Assembly: GCA_029582265.1 (NCBI GenBank)
Contig: CM055837.1
Span: 19,628,967-19,692,966 of the forward strand
Source of the DNA: Zoroaster sp. YZ-2022
Taxonomy: Eukaryota > Echinodermata > Asteroidea > Forcipulatida > Zoroasteridae
DNA length: 64,000 bases
Reading direction: 5' to 3'
Both the position numbers and the translations under genes were made by a program. Under the pieces are notes generated by a model that had not been told where the DNA came from, did not search any database, and saw nothing but the letters and a program-made list of their open reading frames with translations. This document shows, in pieces, positions 1-10,944 of the stretch (its first letter is position 1; the number at the start of each line of letters is the position of its first letter).

Positions 1-689
1 TGTACATGTATAACAAAAATATTAGAAGTGATAAGTTAGTTAAAACAAAAAACCCTGAGACAAAATAAACCTATTGATCAGAATGTTTATCATCACGAAC
101 TTCAGTGACATTTTAGTCATTTCTTCTTCTACAAATTGCCGAAAGTGTACTTTTGGGGAAAAAATCTTGGCAAATCTTGCAAATCTAATTTCCTTTTCGG
201 TTGGGTAGGCAATCAATTTGTCAGGCTACACTGATGCCTACATGTACAGTACATGTAGTTTTTTTCTAGGCCAGGCAGGAAACGGAGTCACAAGAAATCC
301 TAGGGACCCTGTCAGTGAAGTGTAGCACCCGTGGTCTCTGGATTTTTTTTTTTTTTAGTGAGGGAAATTCAGAACAGGAAAGGAAACGAAATGTCTCCTG
401 CAACACTTCTGTTAAGTGTTTCAGATTTTGTTTTAAATGTTAAGCCAGACAAAAACCGAGTGAAGAGGGACTAGAAACTGAAATCTCTGGATTACCGTTC
501 TGGCACTCTATTAACTCAGCCATATAATGATGGTCTTCAAAATGGTTAATATCCTTTAGGTGCTAGTCAGAAGCTAATAATATTGTTGGGAACACTATTA
601 ATTTTAAGAAAAGTAGCACTTTTGACAATCAGAGTAATAGAAAAAAAATTCTTGTTAATCCAAAATGTAACATAAGAATAAATACAATC
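1..689. other. No gene recognised; AT-rich spacer
   Basis: I see no coding exon, RNA gene or repeat copy shared with the rest of the window here, apart from TACATGTA motifs near 239-258 and a poly-T run near 343-356. Confidence 0.5.
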
Positions 690-1006
690 TTAACCCTTCT
701 GTGGGTCAAAATCAGTCAAAATCTTGATATACTTACCAAGGTATATCTAGTGCACTTAAAAGTCAAACACTGTCAAACCTTTGTGTAGTAAGTACATTTA
801 CAGGTCAAAATGAGTCAACCGTTTTTGACTGGTAAAAGTATTGTCTGGTATTGTTCAGGGTGGTCAAAATGACAGTAAAAACCAGTCAAAAATGCCCCTG
901 TGTGCACATTTGGGTCAACAGTCAAAACAGGCAGTTGACTGGTTCTGACCACTATACACGTAGCTACTTTCTACCCATGTTCAGCTAACATAGTAGGAGG
1001 GATGAC
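690..1006 (+). mobile_element. TTAA-flanked MITE, family A, copy 1 (degraded right end)
   Basis: Begins TTAACCCTTCT and ends near TAGTAGGAGGGATGA, a decayed form of the inverted end AGTAGGAGGGTTAA. The interior is rich in GTCAAAA and TTTTGAC motifs. It aligns along its length with 4119-4445 and partly with 45974-46075. A TTAA target with CCC-starting ends is usual for piggyBac-type elements; no transposase is present, so it is non-autonomous. Superfamily placement is inference. Confidence 0.7.
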
Positions 1007-1434
1007 ACATGATTCACTTCTTGTGAATGAAACAACATAAGCTGAAACTTTCACAGATTGGTGGTTTAGTGTATATCTTGATTTGGTGCCAAAAGGAGAA
1101 GCCTCCTTGCATATATTTTAAGTAAGTAAATTACCGTCAAATACGCGAAGTCTTCCGCAGAATCCGGAAGAGTTGGCAGCTCTGCACTACGCATACAATG
1201 AGCAAATTTAAGTCAGTCTAGCCAACACATGTGATGCATAACCTGGTGGTACTTTACAGATTGCTACAACAGAAACAGAAACAGAGGTAGTCTGGACCCC
1301 TGACCTCTCAAACAGCAGCCATTTTGTTTTTGTATACATATAAGTTAATAATACCAAACTGAGGATTGAAGGAACATAGTCTGGCCCCTTGTCCATCTTC
1401 AGATGAAAAACCTGACAACTGGTATACACTTTAA
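1007..1434. other. No gene recognised
   Basis: Ordinary AT-rich sequence. The piece GCTGAAACTTTCACAG near 1040 resembles pieces seen elsewhere (about 42580 and 56965), so it may be old repeat debris. Confidence 0.4.
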
Positions 1435-1610
1435 TGGTGTAGAATTAGGCAAAGAATCGCGTGAAGTACATCTGCAGGAGGTCGTGGGCTCGAATCCTGC
1501 CCGAGTCGCCTGTGTAGTTTTTTCACAGACACTCGGAAAGCACTGAGTATGCAGTGCTATACACATGTCGGTGTAGGGCAAAATTTAAAAAAAAAAATTT
1601 TAAATAAAAA
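1435..1610 (+). mobile_element. Candidate tRNA-derived SINE
   Basis: A box B-like element GGCTCGAATCC lies at 1487-1497, one base from the pol III consensus. A possible box A (TGGTGTAGAATTAGG) lies about 50 bases upstream at 1435-1449. The sequence ends in an A-rich stretch near 1587. The reverse strand reads as the ARAGFEPTTS-type peptide that SINE box B regions often produce. No second copy is evident here, so this is only a candidate. Confidence 0.4.
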
Positions 1611-1914
1611 GTACAGTCATAATGTATGTTTGTCGGTTTCAGTTTTCATAAAGAATGCCACATATCGACCTGATGGGGTCAGGGCTGTGATATCGTAAAT
1701 CAATTCATTATATTTCATGTGTTACAGAATTATGGATTATTCAATGTAATTATGTGTCTGGACTCAAATACCTCCAACAGTCAGTGTGAGGTTGTGTATT
1801 GTTATGTTTTGGTTACAGTCTCGGAAATTTCCTCTGGTTTACGCCAAATTACAAAATATATGCACACAGACCTTAAACTCCATGACAACTTTACAAGGTA
1901 ATGCTTCAAGTGTT
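1611..1914. other. No gene recognised
   Basis: Unique-looking AT-rich sequence with no supportable feature. Confidence 0.4.
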
Positions 1915-2125
1915 TTTTATTATTACCACTGGGAGTTTAAACTTTCTCAGCTCCCTGGGGAGTATACAGCCCTTAGCTTTCAGTGACTTATCAAACACAT
2001 GATTCAGCTGTATACTCCCACAAGTACCCACTTTACTCCTAGGTGGAGAGAAGCAATGATGTCTCGCCTGGGGAGACAAGCACCACCAGCCAAGATTCGA
2101 ACACACACTCTGACGACTCATCTGG

Positions 2126-2680
2126 GGACAGTTTCATAGAGCTGCTAGACAGAAGTTTGCTAAGCAAATATTTTTGCTATTAACCCTCCTACTTTTGGTA
2201 CCTTTTTCATACAAGTTGATGCACCATTTGAAACCATTCGCTTTTGTGGTTTTGAATGGTGAAATAACTGTGTACAGTATTGATTCCCCCAAATGGTTTT
2301 GAATGGTAGGTCAGCTAATACAAAACCTTGTTTGGATCTTTCCAAATGGTAGTATAGCTAACACAAAACCTTGTTTGGATACTTCTAAGTGGTGAATCAA
2401 TGGACCCTCTATGCATTTGAATGGATTTGAATGATAGTAAAGCTTGCTACCAACACTGTTCAAATGGTATCACATGTGTGTACAAAACCAATAAGCATTT
2501 TTGAAAGTGGAAATTTTGAATGGTTTCAAATGGTCTATCAGTAGGAGGGTTAAAGCAATATAATACCGACTACCAGCCAAAATGCATACATTTGTATGAC
2601 AGTTTGGCTGGTAACCAAAGAAATGTGCAAAGCAAAATTTTCTGGTAAGCAATTTTATTTGCTAATCAGCTCTATGAAAT
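2126..2680 (+). mobile_element. Family E MITE (ends like CATAGAGCTGCTAAGCAGA), itself interrupted
   Basis: Left part CAGTTTCATAGAGCTGCTAG and right part AGCAATTTTATTTGCTAATC to CAGCTCTATGAAAT form imperfect inverted ends. The middle shares GGCTGGTAACCAAA and CCAGCCAAAATGC with 15182-15350. The element sits inside a SINE and is itself split by the TTAA MITE at 2180-2553. Superfamily unknown. Confidence 0.7.
2180..2553 (+). mobile_element. TTAA-flanked MITE, family G, copy 1
   Basis: Starts TTAACCCTCCTACTTTTGG and ends CAGTAGGAGGGTTAA, so TTAA borders CCCTCCTACT inverted ends on both sides. The interior holds repeated CCATTTGAAACCATTC and CAAATGG words. It aligns nearly end to end with 21532-21907 and, inverted, with 54251-54776. 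The ends match family A though the interiors differ. piggyBac-like by TTAA and CCC ends (inference); no transposase. Confidence 0.85.
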
Positions 2681-2702
2681 TAGAACACAAGTCCAAAGCA
2701 CT

Positions 2703-3217
2703 AAACCAATCCACTATGGTAGCTTGATAAATCACCTCATGTAACCAATCCACTAAACCAATCCACTTATGGTAGCTGATAAATCACCTCATGTAACCCA
2801 TCCACTAAACCAATCCACTATGGTAGCTGATAAATCACCTCATGTAACCAATCCACTAAACCAATCCACTATGGTAGCTGATAAATCACCTCATGTAACC
2901 AATCCACTAAACCAATCCACTATGGTAGCTGATAAATCACCTCATGTAACCAATCCACTAAACCAATCCACTATGGTAGCTGATAAATCACCTCATGTAA
3001 CCAATCCACTAAACCAATCCACTATGGTAGCTGATAAATCACCTCATGTAACCAATCCACTAAACCAATCCACTAAACCAATCCACTATGGTAGCTGATA
3101 AATCACCTCATGTAACCAATCCACTAAACCAATCCACTATGGTAGCTGATAAATCACCTCATGTAACCAATCCACTAAACCAATCCACTATGGTAGCTGA
3201 TAAATCACCTCATGTAC
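2703..3217. repeat. 51-bp minisatellite, about ten units
   Basis: Units starting ATGGTAGCTGATAAATCACC begin at 2716, 2769, 2820, 2871, 2922, 2973, 3024, 3088, 3139 and 3190. Spacing is 51 except 53 at the first and 64 at the seventh, where a 13-base piece AAACCAATCCACT is duplicated. Because 51 is 3x17 a frame stays open, but there is no sign it is a gene. The ACTAAACC..CACTATGG part of the unit matches the SINE end ACTAAACCGCTCGACCATGG, so the array seems to have grown from the SINE. Confidence 0.95.
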
Positions 3218-4118
3218 GTATGTTCTTGCCCAACCTCTCACAACACTCAATGATTTCAGCAAAACCTTAATCACACAAATGTGATGACATAACCTATATC
3301 TCACAAATATAACGACATTGTGAGCCACCAAACTGTGCTCCTCATTCCAGACAAATCTTGTCGCCAATAAAATTGATTGAAATGACCTTTATTCTATCAG
3401 GTCAAATTAAAGGTCACCCCCTGTGGTCATCACAGGAGTCAATACTCACTTCCTGGCCTGGACAGACAACACTATCATGAGACATCATCACCCGGCGGCC
3501 TGACATCATTGATCATACATTCGGGTTGAACTTGGTCATAATACTGAAATCTTCCTTTGAATTTTTCATTATGAGATTTGTTTTCTTTTCTGAAAAGTCA
3601 TTTTTGGTTTGAATTTTTTTTGTTTATTCAATTCCATAGTGCCACCGAAACACATAAAATCTTGCAAAAATCCGACAGATATGAACCCAATATACATGTA
3701 TATAAAATATGCAGTATACATACATGTAGTTATGTATAGCAAACAGTAGTCAAAACAGACATGACAAACTGGACTAAAAAAAATACGTCCTCATGGGGGA
3801 AATGACTAATTTCATGATTTCTTACAGAGTAAACACACATTCATTTCAATTTTCAATGTTTGTACTTTGTTAATATCAACTCAATTTGTTTCTGGGGAGT
3901 CACCCACTCTCTGGAATGTCAGTTTGAATTAAGAAAGTTATATATAAGGTGCAATTTCCTATCTCAAAATATCTGTATATTAGAAATTGTGTGGGCAGGC
4001 AGACAGCCAGTTAGAAAAACAGGTTTTGAAACAATGGAAGCAAAAGAGGGAGTGCTTTCCATGCCCCTATTTTTTGCCTTTGTGCCCCTTGAAATGTTCT
4101 CATAGACATTCGGATTTA
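3218..4118. other. No gene recognised
   Basis: No supportable gene. AGGTCA half-sites cluster at 3383-3416 (TGACCT, then two AGGTCA six bases apart). TACATGTA occurs near 3695 and 3722. Confidence 0.4.
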
Positions 4119-4445
4119 TTAACCCTCCTACTACTACCAGGGTCAAAATCAGTCAAAATGTTGATATACTTGCCAAGGTACATGTATATCTAGTGCACTT
4201 AAAAGTCAAACACTGTAAAACCTTACGTGTAGTAAGTACATTTACAGGTCAAAATGAGTCAACTGTTTTTGACTGGTAAAAGCATTGTCTGGTATTGTTC
4301 AGGGTGGTCAAAATGACAGTAAAAACCAGTCAAAATGCCCCTGTGTGCACATTTGGGTCAACAGTCAAAACAGGTAGTTGACTGATTTTGACCTTTATAG
4401 CTACATGTACTTCCCACTAAAGTGCAGATTTTAGTAGAGGGTTAA
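4119..4445 (+). mobile_element. TTAA-flanked MITE, family A, copy 2
   Basis: TTAA at 4119-4122 is followed by CCCTCCTACTACTACC, and the right end TTTAGTAGAGGGTTAA closes at 4445. The interior aligns with 690-1006. Compared with copy 1 it carries two precise TA to TACATGTA insertions (4179-4186 and 4402-4409). Copy 1 carries TACACGTA at 955-962 where this copy has plain TA. Confidence 0.85.
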
Positions 4446-4545
4446 TGGTAGTGTCCTTTACCAAGGCGAAAATGCCATGCTCCTACAAAACCATTGCTCA
4501 CCGGACAGACAAGATAACAAAGCACAGGCAAGGACACTCATTAAG

Positions 4546-4576
4546 CAGACAGACAGACAGACAGACAGACAGACAG
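4546..4576. repeat. (GACA)n microsatellite
   Basis: About seven uninterrupted GACA/AGAC units. It opens short frames on both strands and has no coding meaning. Confidence 0.95.
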
Positions 4577-5250
4577 CCAAGCAGGCAGGATATATCACTA
4601 ATGGATGAAAGTAAAAGAGCACCATACATCAAAAACACTTTCTTACGTGTTTCATTCATTACATGAGATGCGAATTTTACATCTGGAAAGCTTCTTCCAA
4701 GGGGACCAAGGTGCAAAAACTTGAGACCTCAACACCCCTACCTGTACTTTTTTCCCTCTTTATTAGCCCCCATGGCCCAGTGATGCACTTTCATCCAAGA
4801 ACTCTTGGGTGTTCGTGTACCCTCCCTGATCCCATAACAGCCCTACGGGATCGGGCATATGCTTGACCCCTCTGATCTCGTCCCAGCTCCTATCCACAAC
4901 TACCCGCCTATTGTTAGAGCTTTGTAGCTTGGATTCTCCAGGGTGGATTCAATTTTTATGATTCAATGTGAATGAATATATCATTCTGTCTGAACAATGG
5001 TTTCTTTTGGAGCGCCCATAGATATTATTGAATGTTTGCTTTTTGGTTTGGTTAAAAAGGCAGTGTACAATATTCATTAACTAGCAAAAATTGAAGGGGC
5101 TGAGTCACCTACATGTACAGGAGTATACTTTCTGTAAAGATGGTTGATATCATGTATTTTATATACTATCTAGTATATACCATTATGAGCATATACATAG
5201 TGTATATTTTACCAAATGACAGACGGTTTTCCACAAATTTCTTTATTCAC
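4577..5250. other. No gene recognised
   Basis: Nothing supportable; a little richer in GC near 4740-4900 but without a recognisable exon. Confidence 0.4.
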
Positions 5251-5477
5251 TTAAAGGGACAATATCGTCACGATCAACAGGGCATGGAATCGGAGTGCCT
5301 AGTTTCAGATTAACTCAGTGACTGAAAATAGTATCCCACATGAATAAGGTCAGGTTGCCGTTGCTGCTGCATAAATGAGCCAGTATTTTTCAGTCACTGT
5401 GTTCATCTTAAACTAGGTCACAGATTCCATGCCCTGTTGAAAGTCTGCTCTGATTGGGATGATATTGTCCCTGTAAG
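5251..5477 (+). mobile_element. Palindromic 224-bp MITE, family B, copy 1
   Basis: Starts TTAAAGGGACAATATCGTCA and ends in the decayed inverted form GATATTGTCCCTGTAAGG. The two halves are roughly complementary: GGGCATGGAATCGG at left, TTCCATGCCCTGTTG at right, with TGCTGCTGCATAAATGAGCC in the middle. Four further copies occur, at 9948, 10721, 13863 and 18700. TTAA flanks suggest a TTAA-target superfamily (piggyBac or Kolobok), by inference. Confidence 0.85.
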
Positions 5478-7604
5478 GTATGTATACATATTGTCAAAGA
5501 AAAATATTCTTTGTAGAATTATTTTCAGTGATTCTTTACTAAAAACCTGTCCTCATAACTGCAATACCACTTTTCAAAGTTGTCAAGAAATTGACTGTTT
5601 TGTTGAAAAACCCTCTGTTGCACTCTAAGAGAGTAAAATGAGTGAACTCGGAGGCCTATTGCCGGTTCACAATCGACTGAAACTGCTTTAGCAAAGACCC
5701 TTTCTTCACTCCCAACATCCCCTGAAGACAATCATGATAAGCAACTTGGACGGATAATAGACAACAATTGGAAAGTACAGCCTGTTTGGAATATACCTTT
5801 GTCTCCTAAATCTTGATGCTATAGGGTTTTATATTCCTAACAAAGGCCCTTTCTGTACCTGTTTTATTCCTCAAACACAGGATAACTTTGACCAAACATT
5901 GTCTGAAATCTTGACAATGAAAGTTTCCCCAAAAAGTGCAGTGTACCCCAGAACTACCCTTCTAGTTTTCTTGGCCTATGATTTGACTGCTTCTGTTGTT
6001 TTTTCCCTCTTTTTATCCAGGTTGCCTCAAAGCTCTTTCTGTTCCAGCATTGTTGGGTTTTTGTTACCGGGTTTGAAATGTATACCGGGGAAGCTTTTGA
6101 AGGGGGTTTTGTACCAAATGTCGCTCCCTCAGGCAGGGTTGTGACTTTCATTATGCAGACCCCAATGGTAAACAGGGGGCATCTGAAGGAACAAGAGGGG
6201 AAAAAAATGGGTGGTATAGACCGACCCGTGTCCCTTCAATCATTAGGGATTTGTTGTTTTGTCTAGCAGCGGAACTCGAGTCAGAGCTTCCAAAGGGTTC
6301 AAATTCTGTGGGTGACATCCACACTACAGATGGACTGGTTTAAGGTGGTGACTCAAAAGTGTAAGGGAATCAAAACTTTCCTTTGACATGAATCAAATGG
6401 TAAATGACATAAACAATCTGACACCACTACCGGAAAATCAATTACACCACCATTATGTTGTTAACAGCTGTGGAGTAACAGGGCGCCTGTATAGTTTTAC
6501 ATCCAAAACAAACTTAGGATACATTTATACTAGACAACACTGGACATCCAGCCTCTATCCCAAATATGCTCAACGGAAAAGAACACTTCTTCATTGTATA
6601 CAACAACAAAAAATCAGGAACTGGGTAACGGAAATCTGACAGCGTCTGTTGTATGCATACAAACATCAATTTTTTGGAGTAAATTGATACATCACATGCA
6701 TAATCATATTAACCCCCAAGTGTTTTTTTTTTAAAGAGTGTTTACTTGGGCAGTAAGCACCATTTATAATGGTAGACCTAAACATAATATCTGGCTGTAA
6801 AAAAGTGAACGATTCTCAAAAGAAATCTTCTAGGATTTACTTGGTAAAGAGGTGACATCGTAAAAAGACAGAATCGCTAAAAAGGCCATCCAATTCTTTG
6901 GAAACTGTTTCACAAAAAGTAAAATAAAATCACTTGATTTCTTATTGACACCCATCAAACAGATCTGTGGCCACAAACTTAAACCACAAACAAAATGATT
7001 ACTAGCAGAGAATGCGAGTTACGGTTAGAGGTTAAAAAGCGCAATATATTTAAGAGCAAAACTCTTCAGTTTTAAACTTAATTTTGAAACTTTCACAAAA
7101 ACATTCAGCAAGAAGTAGTTCACTATCAAAATTCCAAGAAATGACAAAGCTCTTCTAAGACAGTTACGGTAGTCCAATTCCTCAGCTCAACGGGGTAGCC
7201 CCGCCCCCCTCTGAGGTCAAACCACCAAGAAATAGAAATTTTTATAAAAGATCCTACCAGGTGTTAAATATCATATTTAGAAACAATAACCCTAGATAAA
7301 CCAAGACTGGGCCAGGTGATGATTAAATCTATTCAATATATATTTGTTTTTTTGACTGGAATGACAGGTGTTCTGACAAATGAAACGAGGTGGGCGGAAT
7401 TTTGGTCCCCTTAGAATTTCTGTTCTCCTTCTTGGTTTCAATGAACTCCCAGCATGGATTGGTTGGTACTAAATTGTATTACCATGGCAACATGATGACT
7501 CAACAGTGGGACCATGGTGGAGGAATGTGTGGTTGAGTGTTCTGAATGACTGTCTACAGTCACCAAGAAATGAAAGTTATGTTCTCAACGATGAGTCTGG
7601 CTTG
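5478..7604. other. No gene recognised in about 2.1 kb
   Basis: Mostly unique AT-rich sequence without supportable exons. Small inverted pieces occur (for example CCCAAGTG/TACTTGGG around 6714-6750). Confidence 0.4.
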
Positions 7605-7715
7605 TAAGGCTGTTCCTGGTATCCGGCTACCCGGATACCCGACCAAAACTGTCATTCCCCGATTCCATTTTTCAGTTCTAATTACCAGTAAACAACTTTT
7701 TAAAATTCCAACTTG
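7605..7715 (+). mobile_element. hAT-type MITE fragment (left end)
   Basis: Matches the left end of the family at 43104-43693: a decayed TAAGGCTGTTCC, then ATCCGG..ACCCGGATACCCGA, ACTGTCATT, TTCCATTTTTCAGTTC and the ACAACTTTTTAAAATTC block. The remainder is missing. Confidence 0.7.
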
Positions 7716-7734
7716 TGCCTATTGTTCGCAGTTA

Positions 7735-8290
7735 TTGTTTTGCCAACATTACCAATGTTGTACCTTCCCTTCAATGTATACTACTCAAAACAATTTAGGG
7801 AACACCGGAATTAATCTCAGTTAAAGCAAGATCATTTATTTCAGATAAACACAATGTTTCACAGAATTGATGAGAAACAACTGCACAATGAAACAGATGA
7901 TAAAGGATGCATGTAGTGATTACACATTTCATGACATGACTACTGAAAGAGAGAGGGGGTTGCAAATGAAAATCCCGGTTCATGGAACATTTCAAACCTA
8001 TTTGATGTTAAAAATCCGGTGTTCCCTAAATTGTTTTGAGTGGTATATATCTTGATTCAAAGAGAGTAAGCATACTCGTAGAAGCAGTTTTGCCAACATT
8101 ACCAATGTTGTACCATCCCTTCAATGTATATCTTGATTCAAAGAGAGTAAGCATACTCATAGAAGCAGTTTTGTCAACATTACCAATGTTGTACCTTCCC
8201 TTCAATGTATATCTTGATTCAAAGAGAGTAAGCATACTCATAGAAGCAGTTTTGTCAACATTACCAATGTTGTACCTTCCCTTTAATGTA
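7735..8290. repeat. 81-bp tandem repeat, array 1, split by a MITE
   Basis: One partial unit lies at 7735-7780. After the insertion at 7781-8043, three full units begin with CTTGATTCAAAGAGAGTAAG at 8051, 8132 and 8213, exactly 81 apart. Each unit contains the small palindrome CAACATTACCAATGTTG and ends ACCTTCCCTT(T/C)AAT. Larger arrays of the same unit lie at 30419 and 44833. Frames are open on both strands because 81 is 27 codons. Confidence 0.95.
7781..8043. mobile_element. Tc1/mariner-type MITE
   Basis: Inverted ends of about 28 bases with one mismatch: left CTACTCAAAACAATTTAGGG, right the reverse complement of CCACTCAAAACAATTTAGGG. Both continue AACACCGGA inward, and TA lies directly outside each end. 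The CTCAAAA..AGGGAACAC type of end is familiar from Tc1/mariner elements (established knowledge). At 263 bp there is no transposase. It interrupts an 81-bp repeat unit, so it is younger than the array. Confidence 0.8.
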
Positions 8291-9192
8291 TATTTTTCTA
8301 GAAGATTTTTTGAAAAAATCTCACCAAAAAAACCCAAAAAAAACCACATTATCTTTTGAAAAATACTGGCAATCATTATGACAAAAAGTGTGCTACACTG
8401 AGAATTTTTTGGTTAGTGTTTGCGAATTTTCACATTTATCTTGTTGGAATCATGTGAACAATGAGCTAAAAATTTGACAGATTTTGGATATTTTACCAAT
8501 TGGGCATTATGGCATTTACTAATGCATATACTACTGTATAAAGTGTAAAGTCATTAATCCCACCATAGTGTCATAACGTAAGAACAACAACATAGCTCTC
8601 CAATATTCATATTTCTTTTACCCTGTTGATTCCATCTTGTCCATCAGATGATCTGAAGCAATGTGGTAGAAATAAAGACAAAATCTCTTAAGAGATCGTC
8701 CCATCACTGAGAAGAGAGAAGGCAAGGGAGGGGGGGGGGGAGAAGGAACTGAACTGCACATGAAATATCCCCACTAGTATTGCACCAGCTATCACACTGT
8801 GCACTACCATTTAAATAATGTGTGTGCTTCATGGAAGCGTGAGTAATACGGCAGACAAGAAGGCGCCGATTTATGCACTTTGAAACAGGCCTGCGGGCTA
8901 TTTCAGCCATAAATATAGTTTGGGGACAAAAATTTAAGGCGGAATAAAAAAAATTGTTAAAAAGAAGGCAGTTTTTTAATGTTTGTTTTATATACTTGGT
9001 TTTTAGCACAGGTGACAACTTTAGGGAAACCATGGTGTACATGTATTGATGATAAAAAAGATTTCTCATTTGCTGGTCTGGGAAAATCATTGGGGGGGGG
9101 GGAGAGATATAATTTGATTATACATGTCTATTCCAGTCACAATCTGGTTAATGTTATGATTTTTGTTTAGGGAAATGTTGGAAAGATAACAA
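8291..9192. other. No gene recognised
   Basis: Unique AT-rich sequence with G runs near 8731 and 9092. No supportable gene. Confidence 0.4.
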
Positions 9193-9282
9193 TTAACCCT
9201 AACTCCCTAGGCATTGTATTAAAACAATAAAAATCCTTCAAAATCCTCCGACTGGCTTTGTTGTCTAGGGAGTTAGGGTTAA
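9193..9282. mobile_element. 90-bp TTAA MITE, family D (shortest copy)
   Basis: TTAACCCTAACTCCCTAG at the left is a perfect 18-base inverted match to the right end, with TTAA on both sides. The middle has ATCCTTCAAAATCCTCC, the core word of longer relatives at 16421, 37031 and 61283. An end-to-end minimal element. Confidence 0.85.
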
Positions 9283-9304
9283 TCTAAGGTCTCAAAATGC
9301 CTAT

Positions 9305-9385
9305 TACAATACAATACAATACAATGAAGGCATTTATATAGCGCTCTTACACAAACAGTATCACAGCGCTTTCCAGTGTGATGCA
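9305..9385 (-). mobile_element. Retroelement 3' end with (ATTGT)n tail
   Basis: On the minus strand it reads CACTGGAAAGCGCTGTG, then AGAGCGCTATATAAATGCC, then an ATTGT microsatellite. A GCGCTATATAAAT block followed by a short-repeat tail is typical of CR1/L2-type LINE or partner SINE 3' ends (family knowledge). No body is attached. Confidence 0.6.
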
Positions 9386-9947
9386 AGTACAATTTAAAAA
9401 TACACAGTGCCTAAAATAAATGAGTCTTGAGAGATGATTAGATGAAAACTGTGTAGGTTTTCATATCAACAGTGGTGAAAAAAACACAAAATAATTAAGT
9501 AAAATATTATTTTGGGGAATTATGTCTGCATTTAGCTGCAAAGTATACACGTTTTTTTAAATGACTAATTACCAGTCGTTTTTCTTTTTGTCAATATTGT
9601 ACGCTTGCTCATAATAAAATGAACATTGGAAAAGCATCAGTGAGTTTGCTGCCACCTATCATCTGATAAATTTCTCATTGGCCACGCTTACTTGTGGGTA
9701 CCTGGACAAATCGGTCAATTGGTACCGACAATCAACCTGGAATCTGTGGGTACCAATCTGATGTGGTAACCATTTAATGGTCCCTTGGGTTTCTGATATA
9801 CACAGAATGAGAAAATTGACAATAACTACAGTCCCAACAGAGGTGGAATAATAACGAAAGAGAACCAACCCAACTAAACTAAACGAAACTACAGCTGTCT
9901 GGTTCAAAACAGGTTTTCACAGCAGCATTTGGGGAGGACAAGAATTC
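9386..9947. other. No gene recognised
   Basis: Nothing supportable in this stretch. Confidence 0.4.
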
Positions 9948-10171
9948 TTAAAGGGACAGTATCGTCACAATCAGAGTAGACTTTCAACAGGGCATGGAAT
10001 CGGTGTCCTAGTTTAAGATGAACACAGTGAGTGAAAATGACTGGCTCATTTATGCAGCAGCAATGGTAATATGACCTTATCATGTGGGATATTATTTTCA
10101 GCCACTGAGTTTATCTGAAACTAACACTCCGATTCCATGCCCTGTTGATCGTGGTGATATTGTCCCTTTAA
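9948..10171 (+). mobile_element. Palindromic 224-bp MITE, family B, copy 2 (best preserved)
   Basis: TTAA at 9948-9951 and 10168-10171 bound AAGGGACAGTATCGTC and GATATTGTCCCTTT. The halves are inverted around CTCATTTATGCAGCAGCAA. It abuts a hAT-type MITE nine bases downstream. Confidence 0.9.
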
Positions 10172-10179
10172 ACCCCTTC

Positions 10180-10516
10180 TAGGGGTGTGTGTTTTCGGAT
10201 ATTTTTGGAACCGGATACCCGAAATCAGGAAACGTCGGATACCCGTTTTCATTTTTGTTGAAAACATGCCTCCGGTGGTGTACAAATACATGTACTGTAA
10301 ATGGTAACAAATTGACTTTTATAATACAAAGGATACCATACTATCGATCTTTTCTTTATTGGAGTGTAATCTCTTGAATTTAAAGATAATTGTCTGTACA
10401 AGTGCATTGTTCATGAGTCACAGATTTCTGTTTGCCCTGCTCAAATGTTAAGTCCAAATTATAAAAAGTCGTTTACGGGTAATTGGAACCGAAAAATGGA
10501 ACCGGGTAAACAAAAC
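10180..10516 (-). mobile_element. hAT-type MITE, right end truncated
   Basis: Left end TAGGGGTGTGTGTTTTCGGA and body match the reverse orientation of 58732-59113. The copy stops near GAACCGGGTAAAC without the opposite TAGGGCTGTGC end. It is the short internal form: the AAAGATCGAT junction region is recognisable in reverse near 10340. Confidence 0.8.
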
Positions 10517-10720
10517 AGAAATGATCACAGTTGTACATAAAAATTACTTGGTGTCAAGTTGATGATGATATTAAACATCCCTTGAAATATTTTTGTCGAA
10601 TGTGCTATCACTTTAGTATAATCAATCAATTTATTTTTCAATTAATTTTTTACTTTCGGAGACAAAGATTCCATGTTGGAATATACAAAATCCAAATGCA
10701 TTTTCTCTGAGTCCAACCCA

Positions 10721-10944
10721 AGTAAAAATATCGTCATGATCAAAGCAGACTTTCAACAGGGCATGGAATCGGTGTCCTAGTTTAAGATGAACACAGTGAC
10801 CGAAAATAACTGGCTCATTTATGCAGCAGCAACAGTAATATGACCTTATCATGTGGGATATTATTGTCAGTCACTGAGTTAATCTATTAAAAACTAGCGC
10901 TCCGATTCCATGTCCTGTTGATATTGACGATATTGTGCCTTTAA
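10721..10944 (+). mobile_element. Palindromic MITE, family B, copy 3
   Basis: AATATCGTCATGATC at the left and CGATATTGTGCCTTTAA at the right, with the same inner blocks as 9948-10171. The left TTAA is decayed. Confidence 0.85.

Larger units (their letters stand above)
1915..2726 (-). mobile_element. tRNA-derived SINE, split by nested MITEs
   Basis: On the minus strand this matches the SINEs at 15853-16213, 36141-36520 and 38238-38577. It has the block CAGCTCCCTGGGGAGTATAC near 1949, the GGTGGAGAGAAGCAAT block near 2043, and a decayed box B (GATTCGAACAC) near 2095. The copy breaks at about 2126 and resumes at about 2680 with AGAACACAAGTCC. The gap is exactly the family E MITE. Its tRNA-like end runs straight into the 51-bp tandem array. 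Confidence 0.75.

Noticed and set aside
2697..3217. CRISPR array
   Set aside because: The repeats are directly adjacent, with no unique spacers of constant length, and the context is a eukaryotic SINE. The same applies to the 81-bp, 87-bp and CCAAT arrays.
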